Assembly (NCBI RefSeq): GCF_004363315.1 | Contig: NZ_SNYL01000005.1 | Location: 122,723 to 186,722 of the forward strand | DNA: 64,000 bases | Direction: 5' to 3' | DNA from: Tepidicella xavieri | Lineage (GTDB): Bacteria; Pseudomonadota; Gammaproteobacteria; Burkholderiales; Burkholderiaceae_C | In this document: in pieces, positions 10,614 through 20,079 of the stretch | Layout of the letters: every line of letters begins with the position of its first letter | How positions within the stretch are numbered: position 1 is the first letter of the stretch | The notes under the pieces: model-generated | Database searches by the model: none | The model's input: only the letters and a program-made list of their open reading frames with translations | Told to the model about the DNA's origin: nothing | Translations under genes and position numbers: made by a program

Positions 10614-12886
10614 CACACCCCGCCCCAGTGCTGCCCCCAGCGCAAGCCGTAGCCCGCGCGCTCGACGGTGCGCACCTGTGCCTGCCAACTCACGAGCCCG
10701 TCGCGCTCGGCCTCGATCTCGACGGTGACGCGGTTGCCTGCGACGCCGGCGTCCAGGGCGGCGCTGGTCACGTCCCAGGTCCAGGCGTGGCCGGTGAGGC
10801 CGGCCTCGGTGCGCACCAGCGCGCCGTCGCGGTCTCTGATGCGCACGGTGTAGGCGGTTCCGGGTTCGGGGCCGATGTCGCCCTCGTCCTGACGCACGAG
10901 GTAGGCGGTCTGCTGGGTGCGGTCGCGGTGCGCCCAGGTGAGGGTGAGGTCGCCGGCGACCACGGCGGGCTCGCGCTGGCCGTTGAGCCGCACTCGCCCC
11001 GGTGGGTACGGCCGCGCCTGGCGGCCCGCGAGCACGAGGGGCGCACCGTTGGCAGCCAGCACCGCATCCCCTTCGGCGCTGGCCGTGCGCGGGACGGCGG
11101 CGACGAACACCGACTCGCCCGGCGCGCGCTCGATGGTCTCTGCGGCCAGCCACTCGCCCACGCCCACCAGTCGCGTGCCGGCCGGATGCATCTGTGGCGT
11201 GGTGTCGAGCACCCCGCGGGCGAGATCCACCGTGCCCGCGGTGGCATCGAAGGCGAGGATCGCCACGGCTTCGCGCATCGCACCAAGCGCATCGACCAGG
11301 TAGGCGTAGTCGCCGACCGCCAGGCGCTCGGGCTGGGCCAGGGCCGTCACCGGCACGGCCAGCGCATCGGCTTCGCTCGCCGACAGCGCCTGGCCGAGCG
11401 TGAGCAAGGGCGCGTAGTCCTCCGGGGCCACTGCCTCGAGCTCACCGCTCGCGGGCCCGGTGGCGAGCTGCCAGTTCAACTGCCCCGAGCTGCCCGCGCA
11501 GGCCAAGGCCCCCACGTAGGTGTCGGTGTCGGTGAGGTAGTCGAGATCGGCCCGCGACAGCCGCCGCGCGAGTTCCCAGTACGGCACCTCGACCGCCAGC
11601 ACCAGGGCCGGCGGCAGCGGTTCGAGCGGCGGCTCTTCGAGGCGCGGCGGGGTGGGGGCGAGCACGGTCTGGCCCATGCCGAAGACGTCCTCCACGGCCT
11701 CGATGCGCCATTCGATGGCGCCCAGCGTGCCGGTGTCGATGCCGGTCACGCGCACCACCATGCGCTCGATGCCGAGGCGTGGCCAATGCAGCAGGAACAC
11801 GTCTCCCGGCAGGGGCGGACGCTCCAGGGCGCCGGGGACGATGGTCAAGGTCATGCGCGCCAGGGGCGAGCCCAGCGCGCGCAGGTCGCGCAGCGCCAGC
11901 CGCGCGGCCAGCGGCCCGTGGTTCACGCCCGGATAGTCGCGCCGCTGGTTGATCACGCCGCCTTGCAGCTGGATCGCGGCGAGGTTCTCCACCGTGACGG
12001 TGGCTTCCTTGCCGGTGGCCCAGTCGGTGTAGACCACGGTGATCTCGTTGGGCAGTTCCCCCCACTGCGCGCGCTCGAAGCGCTCCACGCGCACGATCTC
12101 GTCGGGGCCCAGGAGCGGCAGGCCCTCGATCCAGTAATCGTCGCGCAGGAGCTTGAGCTCGAAGCGGCCCCGTTCGGGGTCGAGGTAGAGGATGCCGCCG
12201 ACGTGGTCGAGCACCTGGGCGATGAAGGCCTCGATCGGCTGCTGGCGCGTCCAGACCAGGTTCAGGCCGAAGCCTTCGGCTTCGAGCGCCCAGGCCGCGT
12301 TCCAGAAGCTTGCGCCGAGGGTGGACGGCGGATAACCCATGCCCCAGTGCGGGTCGGTGAGGCACTGCACCAGGATGTGCGCCGGGTTCATGCCGACGGT
12401 GAGAGAGGTGCCGGTGTCGGCATCCCAGGTCCGCACCTCGGCGTTCCAGGGCATCCAGGGTTCGTCGTGCCAGCCCGCCGTGAAGCGCCGCACCCGCACC
12501 GCCCAGGGCTTGAGGTAGGGGTTGTTCGCGGCGAACAGGATCTTGCGTGCCACGATCGACAACACCCCGCGAAACGCCGGGATCGCTGCGCCCAGGCGGC
12601 TCATCAGGTAGTCGTTGCGGCCTTGCGTCGCATCGCCGCTGAGCACATCCACCTCACCCACCACGCCGCCTTCGCGTTCGTCGCCGCCGAAGAGCGTGGG
12701 CTTGTGGATCGAGAGCCGCCCCAGCCCATGGCCGACCGCCAGCGGCGCGCGGCTCGCATCGCCCCAGGCGCTGCGGTCGCCGATCTGGATCTCCTGCACT
12801 GCATCCACCGGCCCCTGGCACAGCACCAGGTGCATCCCGATCCGGTAGCGGTAGCCGACGGTCTGCTTCTTGCGGCTACCGCCCAT
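10613..12886 (-). CDS. Phage tail tip / host-specificity protein (GpJ-like)
   Basis: 757 residues. The N-terminus (YRYRIGMHLVLCQGPVDA, QIGDRSAWG) is the signature of tail-tip J proteins in GTA-like and betaproteobacterial siphophages, and the middle has the VERFERAQWGELPNEI baseplate-hub segment. The C-terminal third is rich in fibronectin-like beta strands. It would form the central tip that contacts the host receptor. Neighbours are the small tail-assembly proteins upstream and the glycosyltransferase downstream. Confidence 0.85.
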   Translation of the reverse strand: MGGSRKKQTVGYRYRIGMHLVLCQGPVDAVQEIQIGDRSAWGDASRAPLAVGHGLGRLSIHKPTLFGGDEREGGVVGEVDVLSGDATQGRNDYLMSRLGAAIPAFRGVLSIVARKILFAANNPYLKPWAVRVRRFTAGWHDEPWMPWNAEVRTWDADTGTSLTVGMNPAHILVQCLTDPHWGMGYPPSTLGASFWNAAWALEAEGFGLNLVWTRQQPIEAFIAQVLDHVGGILYLDPERGRFELKLLRDDYWIEGLPLLGPDEIVRVERFERAQWGELPNEITVVYTDWATGKEATVTVENLAAIQLQGGVINQRRDYPGVNHGPLAARLALRDLRALGSPLARMTLTIVPGALERPPLPGDVFLLHWPRLGIERMVVRVTGIDTGTLGAIEWRIEAVEDVFGMGQTVLAPTPPRLEEPPLEPLPPALVLAVEVPYWELARRLSRADLDYLTDTDTYVGALACAGSSGQLNWQLATGPASGELEAVAPEDYAPLLTLGQALSASEADALAVPVTALAQPERLAVGDYAYLVDALGAMREAVAILAFDATAGTVDLARGVLDTTPQMHPAGTRLVGVGEWLAAETIERAPGESVFVAAVPRTASAEGDAVLAANGAPLVLAGRQARPYPPGRVRLNGQREPAVVAGDLTLTWAHRDRTQQTAYLVRQDEGDIGPEPGTAYTVRIRDRDGALVRTEAGLTGHAWTWDVTSAALDAGVAGNRVTVEIEAERDGLVSWQAQVRTVERAGYGLRWGQHWGGV

Positions 12887-13095
12887 CAGCGCGGCTCCTC
12901 ATGGCAGGCCTGCGCGACCTCGACCACGCGTGCGGCCATCGCATCCCCGGTGGCGAGCAAGCTCGAGGCGGGAAGCCCCCGGGCGAGGAAGGCCCGGAAG
13001 TCCAGGCCCTGGCGCGCGAACCAGGTGCGCGTGCCGTGCACGCACAGCCCCGCGGCGCGCACGTGGGCGATGGTGACGGTCACGTCCTTGCTCAT
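12886..13095 (-). CDS. Small tail-tip operon protein, unknown
   Basis: 69 residues beginning MSKDVTVTIAHVRAAGLC. It matches the recurring small protein encoded just before the tail-tip gene in this phage type (often containing LCVHGTRTWF and ARGLPAS). Start overlaps the upstream stop (ATGA) and its own stop overlaps the tip gene (TGATG). Role unknown; tail assembly is inferred from position. Confidence 0.7.
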   Translation of the reverse strand: MSKDVTVTIAHVRAAGLCVHGTRTWFARQGLDFRAFLARGLPASSLLATGDAMAARVVEVAQACHEEPR

Positions 13096-13319
13096 TTCTT
13101 GCCGCCCTTCTTCTTGATCGGTTCGGCCTCCAGGTCGCCGTACCACACGACGTTCGCCCCGCGCAGCAGCACCGCGCCGAAGACGACCGGGATCGGTCGG
13201 CCCTCCTCGGCCGTGGGCGCGTCGAGGTCGGAGAGTTCGGCGGGTTTGGGAGCGGGCGGCTTGGGCGCCAGCGCCGCCGAGACCAGCGCTGCCACGACGA
13301 TGACGACCAGGTACCACAT
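13092..13319 (-). CDS. Small membrane-anchored tail assembly protein
   Basis: 75 residues. One N-terminal membrane helix (WYLVVIVVAALVSAALA) is followed by PKPPAPKP and a soluble part ending KKKGGKK, with IPVVFGAVLLRGANVVWYGD, a segment common in small tail proteins placed before gpJ. No good ribosome site precedes ATG 13319; coupling to the upstream gene is possible. Confidence 0.7.
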   Translation of the reverse strand: MWYLVVIVVAALVSAALAPKPPAPKPAELSDLDAPTAEEGRPIPVVFGAVLLRGANVVWYGDLEAEPIKKKGGKK

Positions 13320-13335
13320 GGGAGGATCTGTGCGT

Positions 13336-14121
13336 TCAGAAGACGCCCGTCGAGAACGGGTTCTTCGTCGGAATGAAGGGGAAGCCGCCGTAGTTGGCGA
13401 GGTTGTCGAAGCGCGCGGCGCAGGTGGGCATGCTGTGATCGCAGCCGGCCACGAGGTCGACGAGCGTCTGCGGCGCAAGCCCCACCGGGTAGAGCAGTTC
13501 CACGCCCGCGGTCGATTCGCTCACGATCATGTGGCGCGCGCCTGCCGGCGTCTGCAACCAGCCGCCGGCGAGCATGCCGGCCACCTCGGGCGGGAGGCTC
13601 GCCAGTTCCACCTGGCGGCCTTCGGAGCGGATCACTTCGGCGCTGGCCGAGATCGGCGTCGCCCCGCACGCGGCCGAATACAGCACGTGCGAGCAGGCGC
13701 GGCTGTACAGGCGCCGCAGGCCGATGCGCTTCAAGCTCACCTGGGCGGACTCGCAGCGGATGCGCGCAGAGTCATCGGCCACCTCCACCCCGAGCACGCG
13801 GCCCATCCAGCGCGTGCCGGAAAGCCACCAGGCATCACCCCAGGCGTCACGTCGGGCTACATTCAACCGCACCGCGGTCGCCTCGCCGGTGAGGGTCGCT
13901 TGCAGCAGATGCCGCACCAGCGCGTGGTTGGGTGGCAGCCTCAACTCCAGCGCTGACTTGGCCGCCTCGGCGCCGAGCGCCAGCGCGCTGCGCTCGAGGG
14001 GGCAGCGCTCGTAGCGTTGGCCGCCGATCTCCACGTCGAACTCGTGCGGGGTGAGCCGGAAGGTGGCGCTCGTGCCCTCGAGGGCGTAGAGCTCGACCTC
14101 GAACAGGGGGCTCTCGCTCAT
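13336..14121 (-). CDS. Phage BR0599-family tail protein (DUF2163-like)
   Basis: 261 residues. The C-terminus has the family signature: a Cys-rich AGCDHSMPTCAARF followed by NLANYGGFPFIPTKNPF, seen in the phage conserved hypothetical protein BR0599 family. The N-terminus has the beta-rich DUF2163 part. In related tails this is a distal-tail/hub component that may bind a metal cluster through its Cys residues. It lies between a large minor tail gene and the tip genes. Confidence 0.85.
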   Translation of the reverse strand: MSESPLFEVELYALEGTSATFRLTPHEFDVEIGGQRYERCPLERSALALGAEAAKSALELRLPPNHALVRHLLQATLTGEATAVRLNVARRDAWGDAWWLSGTRWMGRVLGVEVADDSARIRCESAQVSLKRIGLRRLYSRACSHVLYSAACGATPISASAEVIRSEGRQVELASLPPEVAGMLAGGWLQTPAGARHMIVSESTAGVELLYPVGLAPQTLVDLVAGCDHSMPTCAARFDNLANYGGFPFIPTKNPFSTGVF

Positions 14122-14123
14122 GG

Positions 14124-15683
14124 TCAGGACGGGGTGTACGTGATGAGATCGTTGCCGCGCGGCTCGGGCAGCCGGCGCAGGGTCAGGGGCATCTCGACCA
14201 GCGTGGGGCTGTGCCAGTACAGATCGACGGCGTCGTGGTCGAGCCGGCAGCGGGCCAGGCGCAGGACGCGGCTGCCGGCGGGCACCGCGGCGTCGAGGCC
14301 GGAGCGCAGGACCAGCACGCCGCCTTCATCTCGGTGGAGCGCGCCGGTGAGGACGGCCTGGCGCGTGCCGTCGGGGTGCAGGATCAACGCGGCGGCCGAG
14401 CGGTGCCAGAAGGCGGCGCCGGCCTCGGCGTTCACGCGCAGGTACCCGGCCTCGACCTCGGCCTCGGCCTGCACGCGCAACACCGGCGCCAGACCGTCGG
14501 GCAGCCAACAGGCACCGAGCCGCCCTTGGGCGCGGTACAGCCGCGCGCGCCAGCGGGCGATGTCTTCACGCCCGGCCGCCAGAAACCGGCGCTGAAAGGT
14601 GCTCGTCGGCCACGGGTCGTCACGGCGGACCCACGCGTCGGCCGGCGAGAGGTCCTGCCGGGTGAGCACGCCCTGCGCCGTGACGCTGGGATCATCGCGC
14701 CAGTTGCCGTCGGGCCAGACGGGCAGGCCGTCGAGCCAGGGGTCGTCGAGCAGGCCATCTATCGGCAGCGGCTCGAAGGCCACCTGCGCGGTGACGCTGC
14801 CGGCATCGAGGCCGGGCACCCACTGCGCGAACTCGGCCGGCTCCAGCGCGACGCCCTCGACCAGGGGAGCGACGGTCGCGCCCGCGGGGACGGCCCGCGC
14901 CAGCGGCTCGGTGAGCCAGAGCCGCTCGGGCTCCACCTCGGCGAGCGCCAGCGCCTGCCAGCCGTCCGGGGCCATCAGCAGCGCGAAGCGACGATCCGCA
15001 GGCCAGTGCAGGCCGTCGTGCTCCAGGTACGGTCTGGCCGATGCATGGGTGAAGCCCGCCGCCTCCACTGGCGTCACGGCCAGCGCCAGCGCGCCCCTGT
15101 GCGCCGCCGTGGTCAGCCTCGCCATATGCTGCGGCAGCGGCCACCAGGCGAGCCGGCCCAGATGGTCGGCCAGCCAGTCGGCCACCAGCGCGTCGCTCGC
15201 GCGCCCGTGGCCCACGTGGTAGGTCAGGAAGCGCCGCGGCACGCGCCGCAGCCCTTGCCGCGCCTCGTTGCCCGAGGCGAGCCGCACTACGCCGGTCGCC
15301 CATTGCAGGCGCTCGATGAGGGGCTCGGCCCAGTCGTGACGGAAGGCGAACACCCCGCGTGGAGCCTCGGGCCAGGGCGTCTCGCCGAAGGCCTCCATCG
15401 CTTCTGCGACCATCGCCGCCGCGGCGGTATCACGGCGCAACACCTCGACGAGCAAGGCGGCGGCGTGCAGCGGCGGCGCGGGCTCGGCCAGCGTCTCGGC
15501 CCACAGCGTCGAGAGATGGGGGGTCGGCAGCGGCTGGGCCGAGGTCTCGGCGAAGGCGGTGACGGCGAGCGCCCCGAAGGCCGCGCGCGAGATCGCCTCG
15601 GCACGCTGTTCGACCACCTGCGCCATCGCAGCGGGTTGGGCGGCGGCCTCTGCAAGAGCCTCGGTCAACACACGCTCGGTCAT
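14124..15683 (-). CDS. Phage minor tail protein, unknown family
   Basis: 519 residues. The first 100 are Ala-rich and helical; the rest is Trp- and Pro-rich beta sequence (PWLDGLPVWPDGNWRDD). Two internal stretches, TRLASG-like and PLARAVPAGATVAPL, look like repeated hub-domain strands and recur near the C-terminus as AAVPAGSRVLRLARC. I recognise it only as the large tail protein found upstream of BR0599 proteins. The start overlaps the previous stop (ATGA). Confidence 0.7.
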   Translation of the reverse strand: MTERVLTEALAEAAAQPAAMAQVVEQRAEAISRAAFGALAVTAFAETSAQPLPTPHLSTLWAETLAEPAPPLHAAALLVEVLRRDTAAAAMVAEAMEAFGETPWPEAPRGVFAFRHDWAEPLIERLQWATGVVRLASGNEARQGLRRVPRRFLTYHVGHGRASDALVADWLADHLGRLAWWPLPQHMARLTTAAHRGALALAVTPVEAAGFTHASARPYLEHDGLHWPADRRFALLMAPDGWQALALAEVEPERLWLTEPLARAVPAGATVAPLVEGVALEPAEFAQWVPGLDAGSVTAQVAFEPLPIDGLLDDPWLDGLPVWPDGNWRDDPSVTAQGVLTRQDLSPADAWVRRDDPWPTSTFQRRFLAAGREDIARWRARLYRAQGRLGACWLPDGLAPVLRVQAEAEVEAGYLRVNAEAGAAFWHRSAAALILHPDGTRQAVLTGALHRDEGGVLVLRSGLDAAVPAGSRVLRLARCRLDHDAVDLYWHSPTLVEMPLTLRRLPEPRGNDLITYTPS

Positions 15684-16735
15684 GCCGACTCCAGCCCGAA
15701 CTCGGCGGCGTTGAAGGCGCCTTCCGTCCACGGCACGTTGCCGTTCGGGTTGCGCTCGAACAGCGCCGTGTGCCAGGCCAGTTGCTCTTGCAGATGGATG
15801 TCGGCGCTCACCGCCGTCTGCGCACCGCTCGCCACGATCCCGCGCACGCGGCCGGTGCCCGCATCCGTCTTGCGCGCGAGCAGGGTCACCTGCACGCCGT
15901 GGATCGCCGGGGTGGTCATCGCGGGCAGCGCCTCGACGTCGAAGGTCTGGCGCAGGCCGGCGGTGGCCGCGCGGATGGCCGTGGCTTCGTCGCCGTCGCT
16001 CACCGCGGCCCAAGCGGGCAGCCCCAAGGGCTCGACCGTCCATTGGTTCAGCGCCCCAGGCGCTTGCGGCTTCAAGGCATCGACCCGCACGTCGCCGAGG
16101 AAGGTGTTGTTGATCGTGCCCAAGGTGTCGGCGATGTAGAGGTCGTCCACGTCGACGGTGACCGGGCAGGCTTGGCCCGGCACGGCCCCCACAAAAGCAG
16201 TCAGCAGTTGCCCGCCGTTCTGGACGGTGTCCTGCGACCACAGGTCGATCGCGAGCACACCGTTCGCGCGCACCTTCACCGTGCCGTTGGCCGTGCCCTG
16301 CACGACCTGCAGTTCGACGTAGTGCCAGCCGCGCGCAGCGGCGGTGGCCACCGAGGTCGAGATCAACTGGTCCCAGTAGCCCCTGCGATACAGCCGCAAG
16401 CGCCCGTCATTGCCGATCGTGACGAGGTGCGTCACCTGCGCGGTAGTGTCGCGCACGCCGAGCAGCACCGGCTCCTCGCCGGTGTTCTCGAACGGCGCCA
16501 CGCGCAGTGCCGCGCCCACGATGAGGCTGGTGCGCCCGGTCTCCAGGTTCTTCACATACCCGCCGCCGGCGCCTGCGGGCAGGCGCAAGGCGTAGGACGA
16601 GGGTCGCCGGCCGGGGATGCGCGTGGCCTGCGGCGACAGATACGCCGCCTTGCCGCGCGCGAGCCACGGGTCGCCGAAGGGGTCGAGTGCCTGCGGGTCG
16701 TAGTGATCGAAGCCGTCGATGAAGATCAAGGCCAT
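15680..16735 (-). CDS. Phage minor tail protein with LamG-like fold
   Basis: 351 residues starting ALIFIDGFDHYD, a start shared by many minor tail proteins of this phage type. The body reads as a concanavalin/LamG-like beta sandwich (WHYVELQVVQG, GTVKVRANGVLAIDL, DVDDLYIADTLG). It may act in carbohydrate binding on the tail (inference). It follows the tape measure gene by three bases. Confidence 0.72.
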   Translation of the reverse strand: MALIFIDGFDHYDPQALDPFGDPWLARGKAAYLSPQATRIPGRRPSSYALRLPAGAGGGYVKNLETGRTSLIVGAALRVAPFENTGEEPVLLGVRDTTAQVTHLVTIGNDGRLRLYRRGYWDQLISTSVATAAARGWHYVELQVVQGTANGTVKVRANGVLAIDLWSQDTVQNGGQLLTAFVGAVPGQACPVTVDVDDLYIADTLGTINNTFLGDVRVDALKPQAPGALNQWTVEPLGLPAWAAVSDGDEATAIRAATAGLRQTFDVEALPAMTTPAIHGVQVTLLARKTDAGTGRVRGIVASGAQTAVSADIHLQEQLAWHTALFERNPNGNVPWTEGAFNAAEFGLESA

Positions 16736-16738
16736 GGC

Positions 16739-19438
16739 TTACCCCTGGAGCGCCGCGCGCACCGCGCGCGCGTTGCGCCCGATGATGTTGAGGATCACCC
16801 GCTCGCCGGCGGGGGTCTGCAGGTGGTCGTGGGTGACGCCCGGGTCGATGGTGTTGACGATGCGCACGGCCTGGCTGACCTGCGGCGCGGCCGGCTGCAC
16901 CTGGACCTGGGGCACGAGTCCCCCGGCGGCCAGGGCCAGACGCCGCCCGTCCCACACCGGCGGGGCGGACAAATCGTTGAGGGCATCGAGGAAGGCCACG
17001 CCGACACGCCGGACCGCCGCCGCACGCACCACGTATTCGCCGGCCGACAGCCGCGCCGGGATCGAATCCGAGGTCGCCGTGCCGGGACCCGTGACGAAGC
17101 CGCCGGCCGCGAACTTCTTGATCCCGCCCAGCAAGGCCATGACGGCCGCCACCATCGCCGCCATCGCGGCGATGGCCAGCGCCGGCCCGGCGATGGGGAT
17201 GGAGGCCTGCGAGGCCGCCGCGACCGCGCCGGCCTGGGCCGCGTCCATCGACACCTTGGCGGTGGTCTCGGCAGACTTCTGCGCCACCGACTGGGCCGCC
17301 GCCGCTTGCTCGATGGCCTGCTCCTGCTGGAGGAAGCCGAGCTTGAGCGCGAGCATGCGCGCCTGCATCGCCACCCACTGCTGGAAGGGCTGGATCACCA
17401 TCTGTTGCAGGAAGGCGTCGGCCACCTGGCGGAACAGGTTGGACAAGGCCTCACGAAAGCTTTGCGCACCGGTGACCATGCCCTGCAAGGCGGTGCCGAA
17501 GCCCTCGCCGATGCGGTTCCACAGCGGCGCGAGTTCGTCGGCGACCAGCCGCGTGCGCTCCAGTTCGTTGCGCCAGGCGGCCACGCGATTGACCGCCTCC
17601 GGTCCGATCGCCTGCGCGGCCTGCTGCATCGCGGGCAGCAGGCGCTGCATCTCGGCCGCAGATTGCTGCTGCAAGGCGACGATCTGCCTGCGCGCCTGGG
17701 CTTCGGTGAGCAGCCCGGCCTGCTGCTGGATCTGGATCGCCTCCTGGGCATTGCGCAGCCGCTCGGTGACGAGCCGCCACTCCTGTTCCAGCCGGGCGAG
17801 GTTGGCCTGGGCGGCCTTCACGTCGATGAGCCGGTCGATCAGCGCCACGCCCGCGGCGTCGTTCTCGGCCGCCAGGCGTGCGCGAAGATCCCGGACGCTG
17901 CGCTCGATCGCGGCGCGCCGGTCTTCCGCCGTGTCGGTGCCGGTGAGCTGGGCGAGTTCCTCGCGCGCCTGGGCCAGCGCATCGGCCAGTTCCCGCTCGG
18001 CCTGGGCGGCGGCGCGGGCGTTGGCGACCTCGATGTCGGCGCGGCGGTCGTTGAGGACGATGAGGTCGGCCTCGAGCTTGGCGATCTCCGCTTTGGCGCG
18101 CAGTCGGTCCGATTCTGATGCGCGCGGGTTGGTCGCGACGGCTTGGCTAGCGGCGAGTTCCTGCCGGCGGCGGGCGATCTCGGCGTCGAGTTCGCGCTGC
18201 TCCAGCGCAGTCTTGCGGCCGTGGTAGTCGCGCACCGACAGCAGCCGGTCTTCCAGTGCTTGATCGAGCGCGCGCTGTTGGCGCTCGAGGCCGTCTTTGA
18301 GCAGGGCGAACTCGGCGTCCATCTGCGCCTTGCGCAGGGCCGCCAGGGCGCTGGCGGCCTCGCGGGCCTGGCCCGGAGCCGTGAGCCGTTGCAGCAGCGC
18401 CGGGTCGGCCTGGATGCGCGGCGCCTGGACCTCGATGGGCTTGGGGTCGAAGAGGCTGTCCCGGAACTCGGCCAGTTCGTCCAGCCGCCGCACGAGGCTG
18501 CCCTTGAGTTCGGCGATGATGGCCTTGGCCCCGGCGGTGTTGCCGCGCAGGGCCTCGACCGCCGCCGCGACACCAGCGCCGATCGCCTCGCCGAGTGCGA
18601 CGAAGGCCTTGCCGACCGTGGCGGCACCCAGCGCCAGGGTCTTGAGCACCAACACCACGCCATCCAGGATCGCGCGCAAGCTGCCGCCCTGCTTGGCCGA
18701 CTCGACCATCCCGCCGGCCAACTCGTTCATGGCCGGCAGGAACGCCTCGATCACCCGGTTGGCCAGACTCGTCGCGGCGAGCCGCAGCTTGGCCAGCGAG
18801 TCGTTGAACACCTCGGCCTGCGCGGCGGTGTCGCCGCCGATCTGCACGCCGAGCGCTTCCATCTCGCCGGTCAGGGCCGCGATGCCTTCGCGTCCCTGGT
18901 TCAGGAAGGGGATGAGTTCGGCGCCGCTCTTGCCGAAGAGCTGCACCGCCAGCGCCGACTTCTGCGCGCCGTCGGGCATGGCCTTGAAACGGTCGGCCAG
19001 ATCGAGCAGCACCGCATCGGTCGCGCGCAGCGTGCCGTCCTGGTTCCTGAACTCGACGCCGAGGGCGGTAAAGCGCCGGGCGGACTCCTCCGAGCCCGTG
19101 GCCGCCTCGAACATCGTGGTGGCGAGCTTCTTGAGCCCCGTCTCGAAGGTCTGCGCCGAGACACCGGACAGTTCGGCCGCCGGCACCAGGGTGGACAGAG
19201 CCTCCACCGTGATGCCTACGCGCTGGGAGAGCTTGTTGAGGGCATCGGCCGAGTCCAGCGCCGACCTGACCATCGCGGCCAAGCCCGCCGCCGACAACGC
19301 GACGCCGAGCCCGGCGAGCACGCCGTTGACCCGGCGTGCGGCGTCGGCCAAACCGCCGAGGTTGCGCTGGATCGAGCCGAAGGCCGCGCGTGTCTCGTCG
19401 ACGGCGCGGATGAGGATCTGGGCTCGCTCGGTTGCCAT
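16739..19438 (-). CDS. Tail tape measure protein
   Basis: 899 residues. The N-terminal AQILIRAVDETRAAFGSIQ is typical, followed by long coiled coils (about 340-640) and a hydrophobic Ala/Gly-rich stretch near 745-800 (IPIAGPALAIAAMAAMVAAVMALLGG). Length sets tail length; at roughly 1.5 angstrom per residue this predicts a tail near 130 nm. It is directly downstream of the chaperone and a 213-residue tail protein, as in lambda. The start overlaps the upstream stop as TAATG. Confidence 0.92.
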   Translation of the reverse strand: MATERAQILIRAVDETRAAFGSIQRNLGGLADAARRVNGVLAGLGVALSAAGLAAMVRSALDSADALNKLSQRVGITVEALSTLVPAAELSGVSAQTFETGLKKLATTMFEAATGSEESARRFTALGVEFRNQDGTLRATDAVLLDLADRFKAMPDGAQKSALAVQLFGKSGAELIPFLNQGREGIAALTGEMEALGVQIGGDTAAQAEVFNDSLAKLRLAATSLANRVIEAFLPAMNELAGGMVESAKQGGSLRAILDGVVLVLKTLALGAATVGKAFVALGEAIGAGVAAAVEALRGNTAGAKAIIAELKGSLVRRLDELAEFRDSLFDPKPIEVQAPRIQADPALLQRLTAPGQAREAASALAALRKAQMDAEFALLKDGLERQQRALDQALEDRLLSVRDYHGRKTALEQRELDAEIARRRQELAASQAVATNPRASESDRLRAKAEIAKLEADLIVLNDRRADIEVANARAAAQAERELADALAQAREELAQLTGTDTAEDRRAAIERSVRDLRARLAAENDAAGVALIDRLIDVKAAQANLARLEQEWRLVTERLRNAQEAIQIQQQAGLLTEAQARRQIVALQQQSAAEMQRLLPAMQQAAQAIGPEAVNRVAAWRNELERTRLVADELAPLWNRIGEGFGTALQGMVTGAQSFREALSNLFRQVADAFLQQMVIQPFQQWVAMQARMLALKLGFLQQEQAIEQAAAAQSVAQKSAETTAKVSMDAAQAGAVAAASQASIPIAGPALAIAAMAAMVAAVMALLGGIKKFAAGGFVTGPGTATSDSIPARLSAGEYVVRAAAVRRVGVAFLDALNDLSAPPVWDGRRLALAAGGLVPQVQVQPAAPQVSQAVRIVNTIDPGVTHDHLQTPAGERVILNIIGRNARAVRAALQG

Positions 19439-20079
19439 TAGAGTTTGTCCAATTCACGCCCGATCGCGGCAGCGAGCTTGGGCAAGGCGCCTTGCACGCC
19501 TGCTGCGAGATCGAACCGGCGCTTCAGATCCACCCGCCGCACCAGCACGGCGATGGGGATCTCCTGGCCGCGCTGCAGGCGCTTGACGCCGCTGCGCTCG
19601 CGCTCGGCGCGCTTGAAGCGGTTGAGCTGTGCGGTGTTCTCCCGGATGTTCTCGGCCATCAGCAGCACGCGGCCGTTCTTCTCGACGAAGAAGGCGTTGC
19701 CCGAGCGCATCAGGCCGTCGATGACCTGACGGAAGCGCTTGGGGCCGATCCGTCCCGGTAGCAGCGGGATCAGCATCCGGCCCGCCACCGTGCCGCCGTG
19801 CGTGTGAATACCGAGCCAGGGGATTCGACTTCCCACCCACAGGGCGGGCAGCCGTTCGGGCTTCTGATCGAACACCTTGGCCTGCAGCGAGGCGACGAAG
19901 CTCGCGCGCCGGACCTGGAAGGCGCTGCGCATCTGGGCGCGGGCGGCCTCGCGCACGTCACGGCCGCCCGAGACCATCCCTTTGGCGACGGCGGCATGGA
20001 TCGCCCGCCGGCGTTCGGCGCTCCAGGCGGAGAGCTTCCTTGGATCGAGCAGTCCGGAGGTGGCCAGCGTCAGTTTCAT
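19438..20079 (-). CDS. Tail assembly protein, DUF6441-like
   Basis: 213 residues, basic, with KLTLATSGLLDPRKLSAW at the start and a WVGSRIPWLGIHTHGGTV segment, a pattern I associate with DUF6441 tail proteins placed just before the tape measure gene. The ATG overlaps the stop of the frameshifted chaperone (ATGA). It may be a tail completion or distal component. Function unproven. Confidence 0.65.
   Translation of the reverse strand: MKLTLATSGLLDPRKLSAWSAERRRAIHAAVAKGMVSGGRDVREAARAQMRSAFQVRRASFVASLQAKVFDQKPERLPALWVGSRIPWLGIHTHGGTVAGRMLIPLLPGRIGPKRFRQVIDGLMRSGNAFFVEKNGRVLLMAENIRENTAQLNRFKRAERERSGVKRLQRGQEIPIAVLVRRVDLKRRFDLAAGVQGALPKLAAAIGRELDKL

Noticed and set aside
10628..13117. An 829-codon open frame on the plus strand across the tail-tip region
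   Set aside because: Antisense to the gpJ-like gene; low-complexity Arg/Gly/His composition and no ribosome site. The same holds for long frames at 14211-16139, 15770-18118 and 22276-24552.
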